NCBI GenBank assembly: GCA_019118985.1
Contig: DWXX01000137.1
Location: 1-9,130, forward strand
Source: Candidatus Faecalibacterium faecipullorum
GTDB taxonomy: Bacteria; Bacillota; Clostridia; Oscillospirales; Ruminococcaceae
Length of the DNA: 9,130 bases
Direction of reading: 5' to 3'
The position numbers and the translations under genes were made by a program. The notes under the pieces were generated by a model. That model did not search any database. It had not been told where the DNA came from and saw only the letters and a list, made by a program, of their open reading frames with translations. Positions 6,120 through 9,130 of the stretch are shown here, piece by piece; the first letter of the stretch is position 1, and the number at the start of each line of letters is the position of its first letter.

Positions 6120-7202
6120 ATGAAACTGAAACTGCGCGCGCTGGCCGCTGTGCTGGCGCTGGCCCTGGCCCTGACCGCCGCCGGGTGCCATACCTCCACC
6201 CCCGATGCGGTGGGCACGGTGGGCGGGGTCGAGATCAGCTCGGGGCTGTACCTGCTGGCCCAGTTCGACGCCTATCAGTCGGCCGCCCAGTACGCCGGCG
6301 ACGGCCAGGACCCCGCCGACGTCAAGGCCTTTCTGGCTGAGACCATCACCCCCGACGGGGGCGAGGCGGTGACGGTCAGCGACTATGTGGCGGACGAGAC
6401 CCTCAACGACCTGCGGCGCTTTGCCGCCGTCGAGACCCGCTTTGCCGAGCTCGGGCAGGAGCTGAGCCCCGCCTACGCCGACCAGGCCGAACAGTACACC
6501 AGCCAGCTGGTGGAAAACTACGGCGAGCTGTACGCCGCCAACGGCATCGGGGAGGAGAGCCTGCGCCGCTATGAGGAGAACCTCTTCAAACAGGCGGCGC
6601 TGGTCGAGCTGCTCTACGGCGAAAACGGCGAGACCCCCCTCACCGACGAGGAGCTGACCGACCACCTGGAAAACGGGATGCTCTTTGTCCGGTACGTCAC
6701 CGTGCCGCTGTATAACGCCACCACCTTCGCCTTTGCCGACCAGGCGCAGGCCGACGAGATGCGCGCCCTGGCCGAAAAGGCCGCCGCGGCATCCACCCCC
6801 GACACCTTCGACGAGGTGATGGCCCAGGCGCTGCCCGGCATCTGCGCCGTGCTGGACAGCGAGCTGACCGCCGAGGACGCCGCCGCCCAGATCGGCAGCA
6901 GCTTCCTGACCAGCAGCGACCTGGACAGCTCCTTCTCGGCCGAGGCGGCCGACGCGCTGCGCGCCCTCCAGGTGGGGCAGACGGCTGTGGTGGACTACGG
7001 CAGCCTGTCCCTGCTGGCCGCCATGCGGCTGGACCCGCTCGAGACCATGACCCTCGACGAGGCGCGCAGCACCGTCCTTGCAGACCTCGGCACGGCCCGG
7101 GTGGAGGAGGATATGGCCGCCCTGGGCGAGAGCCTTGCAGCCGACCTCGACGGCTCCGCCATGGCGAAACTGCCCGCCGGCCGGATCAAAATGAGCGTCT
7201 GA
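6120..7202 (+). CDS. Secreted lipoprotein resembling SurA/PrsA-type foldases, degenerate PPIase region
   Basis: This 360-residue protein has a lipoprotein signal peptide: MKLKLR, an Ala/Leu hydrophobic core at about 7-21, and a lipobox ending AAGC with C23 as the lipidated cysteine. It should be anchored on the outer face of the membrane. After C23, VGTVGGVEISSGLYLLAQF resembles the start of the SurA_N/PrsA chaperone domain, where substrate-binding helices follow a short strand; about 80-190 looks helical and acidic. Residues about 196-330 follow a parvulin-like order: a strand (RYVTVPL), a helix (ADEMRALAEKAAA), then VGQTAVVDYGSLSLLAAMRLD where parvulins have their last strands. The usual parvulin His and the glycine-rich TF-DEVA pattern are poor or missing, so isomerase activity is doubtful. 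Foldase-type lipoproteins next to mfd are familiar in clostridia. Foldase or chaperone is an inference; a simple SurA_N lipoprotein of unknown role is the safe reading. Confidence 0.75.
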   Translation: MKLKLRALAAVLALALALTAAGCHTSTPDAVGTVGGVEISSGLYLLAQFDAYQSAAQYAGDGQDPADVKAFLAETITPDGGEAVTVSDYVADETLNDLRRFAAVETRFAELGQELSPAYADQAEQYTSQLVENYGELYAANGIGEESLRRYEENLFKQAALVELLYGENGETPLTDEELTDHLENGMLFVRYVTVPLYNATTFAFADQAQADEMRALAEKAAAASTPDTFDEVMAQALPGICAVLDSELTAEDAAAQIGSSFLTSSDLDSSFSAEAADALRALQVGQTAVVDYGSLSLLAAMRLDPLETMTLDEARSTVLADLGTARVEEDMAALGESLAADLDGSAMAKLPAGRIKMSV

Positions 7203-7224
7203 GCCCCCGGCGCGGGGCCGTGCA

Positions 7225-7257
7225 ATGTAAAACATTGGTAAAAGATAGGTAAAAGTA
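7225..7257. promoter_or_regulatory. Three 11-bp-phased GTAAAA direct repeats, Pho-box-like
   Basis: GTAAAA occurs at 7227, 7238 and 7249, exactly 11 bp apart, as units ATGTAAAACAT, TGGTAAAAGAT and AGGTAAAAGTA. On the minus strand the hexamers read TTTACC, TTTACC, TTTACA. That is close to the TT(A/T/C)ACA repeats spaced about 5 bp that PhoP binds in Bacillus, and 11-bp units are also typical of other PhoB/PhoP-type operators. The next gene downstream is a phosphate transporter. The repeats lie about 90 bp above its -35 and before the lipoprotein terminator, further away than most activator sites. The first unit also overlaps a perfect inverted repeat, CAATGT-AAA-ACATTG (7223-7237). The repeats are seen directly; the regulator is inferred. 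Confidence 0.5.
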
Positions 7258-7265
7258 CAGCGATC

Positions 7266-7300
7266 AGCAGCGGTTTCCGACGTGGGGCCGCTGCTTTTTT
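7266..7300 (+). terminator. Rho-independent terminator after the lipoprotein gene
   Basis: AGCAGCGG (7266-7273) pairs perfectly with CCGCTGCT (7288-7295) around a 14-base loop. A run of six T (7295-7300) follows. It separates the lipoprotein transcript from the phosphate-uptake genes. Confidence 0.88.
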
Positions 7301-7343
7301 GTACGCCACGGGCGGACAGGCCCCCCAAAGGCCGACTGGCTTC

Positions 7344-7372
7344 TTGCAAATCAGTTATAAATCGAGTAAAAT
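7344..7372 (+). promoter_or_regulatory. Promoter of the phosphate-uptake pair
   Basis: The -35 TTGCAA (7344-7349) and -10 TAAAAT (7367-7372) have a 17-bp spacer in an AT-rich island. The predicted start near 7379 gives a leader of about 45 nt. GTA triplets at 7366, 7377 and 7388 are again 11 bp apart (GTAAAA, GTAAGT, GTACAC) across the -10 and the start. They may be a weak second copy of the upstream phased repeats. Confidence 0.75.
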
Positions 7373-7402
7373 GTATGTAAGTTTTATGTACACGACCTGC
7401 CG

Positions 7403-7409
7403 AAAGGAG
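7403..7409 (+). promoter_or_regulatory. Ribosome-binding site of the PiT gene, long spacing
   Basis: AAAGGAG lies 14 nt before the ATG at 7424. The spacing is longer than usual, but no other start codon in frame lies closer, and the protein N-terminus fits the family. Confidence 0.65.
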
Positions 7410-7423
7410 TTTATAGAAACGGT

Positions 7424-8476
7424 ATGGATTTGTCATTCACCTCATTTTGGGGGCAGCTGGCCGGCAACCCGGTCTTGATCATCACGGTGGCGTTCACCCT
7501 GGGGGTCATCTTCGTCAACGGCTGGACAGACGCCCCCAACGCCATCGCCACCTGCGTGACCACCCGCTGCCTCGGCGTGCGGCAGGCCATCTGGATGAGC
7601 GCCTTCTTCAACTTTCTGGGCGTCTTTGTCATGACCCAGATCAACAGCTCGGTGGCCTCCACCATCAGCAATATGGTGGACTTCGGCACAGACACCTCCA
7701 GCGCGCTGATCGCGCTGTGTGCGGCCCTTTTGTCCATCGTGGTGTACAGCGTGGGGGCTTCGGTCTTCGGCATCCCCACCAGCGAGAGTCACAGCCTGAT
7801 CGCCGGGCTGTCGGGCGCGGCCATCGCCATCCAGGGGGGCGTGGGCGGCATCAACTTTGACGAGTGGGTCAAGGTGCTCTACGGCCTGGCCCTGAGCCTG
7901 CTGCTCGGCTTTGCCACCGGCTGGCTGATCTGCAAGGCGGTGACCATCCTCTGCCGCAACGTCGAGCTGCGGGCCGCCAACCGCTTTTTCCGCCTGGCGC
8001 AGATCGCGGGCGCGGCCGGCATGAGCTTCATGCACGGCGCGCAGGACGGCCAGAAGTTCATCGGCGTGCTGTTTTTGGGCCTGGCCTTCGCCCACGGGCA
8101 GGGGTCGGTGGCCGGCATGGAGATACCGGTCTGGCTGATGCTTTTGTGCAGTGTGGTGATGGCCCTGGGCACCAGCGTCGGGGGCGAGAAGATCATCAAG
8201 TCGGTGGGCATGGACATGGTCAAGCTGGAGCGGTACCAGGGCTTCTGCGCCGACCTTGCCGGCGCGCTCTGCCTGCTGTATTCCAGCCTGTTCGGCATCC
8301 CGGTCTCCACCACCCACACCAAGACCAGCGCCATCATGGGGGTGGGCGCCGTCAAGCGGCTTTCCGCCATCAACTACGGCGTGGTCAAGGACATGATGCT
8401 GACCTGGATCTTCACCTTCCCCGGCTGCGGCCTGATCAGCTTTGTGATGGCCAAGGTCTTTATGTTCATCTTCTGA
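7424..8476 (+). CDS. pit: PiT-family inorganic phosphate transporter
   Basis: This 350-residue integral membrane protein has about ten hydrophobic segments. PiT permeases import phosphate, often as a metal-phosphate complex, driven by an ion gradient (protons or sodium; which one cannot be read here). The two inverted PiT repeats are visible. The first has VNGWTDAPNAIAT (N32, G33, D36, N39) and GIPTSESHSLIAGLSGA (from G116). The second has SFMHGAQDGQKFIGV (about 201-215, D208), GTSVGGEKIIKSVG (from 249) and PVSTTHTKTSAIMG (from 293). The motifs are the GWTD and GAQD variants rather than the textbook GANDVAN, a form I associate with clostridial PiT proteins. The length is short, without the large cytoplasmic loop of E. 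coli PitA. The gene has its own promoter and is followed after 28 nt by its usual DUF47 partner. Confidence 0.95.
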   Translation: MDLSFTSFWGQLAGNPVLIITVAFTLGVIFVNGWTDAPNAIATCVTTRCLGVRQAIWMSAFFNFLGVFVMTQINSSVASTISNMVDFGTDTSSALIALCAALLSIVVYSVGASVFGIPTSESHSLIAGLSGAAIAIQGGVGGINFDEWVKVLYGLALSLLLGFATGWLICKAVTILCRNVELRAANRFFRLAQIAGAAGMSFMHGAQDGQKFIGVLFLGLAFAHGQGSVAGMEIPVWLMLLCSVVMALGTSVGGEKIIKSVGMDMVKLERYQGFCADLAGALCLLYSSLFGIPVSTTHTKTSAIMGVGAVKRLSAINYGVVKDMMLTWIFTFPGCGLISFVMAKVFMFIF

Positions 8477-8486
8477 GCCCACTGCG

Positions 8487-8494
8487 AAAAGGAG
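8487..8494 (+). promoter_or_regulatory. Ribosome-binding site of the DUF47 gene
   Basis: AAAAGGAG lies 10 nt before the ATG at 8505. It fixes the start and supports efficient translation from the pit transcript. Confidence 0.75.
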
Positions 8495-8504
8495 TTACGA
8501 TACT

Positions 8505-9128
8505 ATGTCTAAAAAGCAGGACGCCGTCTACTTTGACAACTTCATCGAGTGCGCCGGCTACGCCACCAAGGCCGCGCAGATGCTGAAAGAGGTCTTCCGC
8601 ACCTTCGACCCCGCCCGGATGCCCCAGTGGATGGACGACATCCACGCCGTCGAGCACGCCGCCGACAAGTGCCGCCACGGCATGACCGACAAGCTCGCCA
8701 AAGCCTTCATCACCCCCATCGAGCGGGAGGACATCGGCCTTCTGAGCACCAACATCGACACCCTGACCGATAAGCTCGAGGAGGTCTGCATGCGGGTGTA
8801 CATCCACAACGTGCAGACCATCCGCCCCGACGCGCTGACCATGCTGGACGCGGTCATCCGCGGCTGCGAGGAGGTGGGCAAGATGCTGGGCGAGTTCGCC
8901 GACTTCCGCCACTCGAAGAAGCTGAAGGAGTACATCATCCACATCAACTCCATCGAGGAGGAGTGCGACCGCCTGTTCATCGCCAACATGCACAAGCTCC
9001 ACGTCGAGCCGCTGGACGTCCGCGACGTGATGGCCTGGGAGGAGATCTACACCTACCTCGAAAAGTGCGCCGACGCCTGCGAAGAGATCGCCGACACCGT
9101 CGAGAGCGTCGTGATGAAGAACTCGTAA
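8505..9128 (+). CDS. DUF47/PhoU-like Pit accessory protein
   Basis: This 207-residue, all-helical, soluble protein is of the DUF47 (Pit accessory) family, which is distantly related to PhoU. These proteins are nearly always encoded beside PiT permeases and are thought to control phosphate or metal-phosphate uptake; the mechanism is not settled. PhoU-like acidic metal-binding motifs are visible: HAVEHAAD (E50, D54), PIEREDI (71-77), SIEEECDRL (E151, D155) and EKCADACEEIADTVE (186-200). These give two roughly symmetric three-helix bundles, with the histidine-rich stretch FADFRHSKK between them. Length is normal (about 205-215). The gene is complete and its TAA stop ends at 9128, two bases before the window edge. 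It follows pit, whereas in many genomes the DUF47 gene comes first. Any gene downstream is out of view. Confidence 0.94.
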   Translation: MSKKQDAVYFDNFIECAGYATKAAQMLKEVFRTFDPARMPQWMDDIHAVEHAADKCRHGMTDKLAKAFITPIEREDIGLLSTNIDTLTDKLEEVCMRVYIHNVQTIRPDALTMLDAVIRGCEEVGKMLGEFADFRHSKKLKEYIIHINSIEEECDRLFIANMHKLHVEPLDVRDVMAWEEIYTYLEKCADACEEIADTVESVVMKNS

Positions 9129-9130
9129 GA

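Noticed and set aside
7203..7218. GCCCC/GGGGC hairpin right after the lipoprotein stop
   Set aside because: It has a 5-bp stem with no T-tract; the true terminator lies at 7266-7300. Such short GC hairpins are expected by chance in this DNA.
6102..7436. A 444-codon minus-strand frame opposite the lipoprotein gene
   Set aside because: It crosses the terminator and the pit promoter, has a low-complexity Gly/Gln/Val-rich product, and opposes a gene with a clear lipobox and ribosome site.
7442..8482. A 346-codon minus-strand frame opposite pit
   Set aside because: Its His/Asp/Gly/Ala-rich composition is the complement of the PiT membrane helices; there is no start signal and no domain.

Overview
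The window looks like chromosomal housekeeping DNA from a GC-rich Firmicute, most likely a gut clostridium of the Oscillospirales (Faecalibacterium, Subdoligranulum or Gemmiger type). The support is as follows. Coding DNA is strongly GC-rich, with codon third positions almost all G or C. Promoters sit in short AT-rich islands with sigma-A-like boxes. Ribosome-binding sites are strong AAGGAGG types. The gene order glmU-like / pth / mfd / foldase-type lipoprotein resembles the Firmicute gcaD-spoVC-mfd neighbourhood. The taxon is an inference from style and synteny, not from a marker gene.

Layout: (1) 1-742, minus strand, is the 5' part of ppdK (pyruvate, phosphate dikinase), cut by the window edge. 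(2) 743-1023 is a divergent AT-rich control region. It carries an extended -10 promoter for ppdK, a TTGAAA-17-TAATAT promoter for the rightward genes, and several small inverted repeats. (3) 1024-1830 encodes a stand-alone GlmU acetyltransferase domain with no uridyltransferase domain, followed by an intrinsic terminator. (4) 1955-2533 is pth and 2567-6049 is mfd, closely spaced. (5) 6120-7202 is a lipoprotein resembling SurA/PrsA foldases, with its own promoter overlapping the mfd stop codon and a clear terminator after it. (6) 7424-8476 and 8505-9128 form a phosphate-uptake pair: a PiT-family permease followed by its DUF47/PhoU-like partner, preceded by a TTGCAA-17-TAAAAT promoter.

The genes cover PEP/pyruvate interconversion, peptidoglycan precursor synthesis, recycling of stalled peptidyl-tRNA, transcription-coupled repair, extracytoplasmic protein folding and phosphate uptake. 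No mobile element, CRISPR array, RNA gene or defence locus is visible, and I found no clearly new multi-gene system. The two most interesting signals are the one-domain GlmU, which starts exactly at the interdomain linker, and a set of three 11-bp-phased GTAAAA repeats upstream of the phosphate transporter. Those repeats have the geometry of a PhoP/PhoB-type operator.
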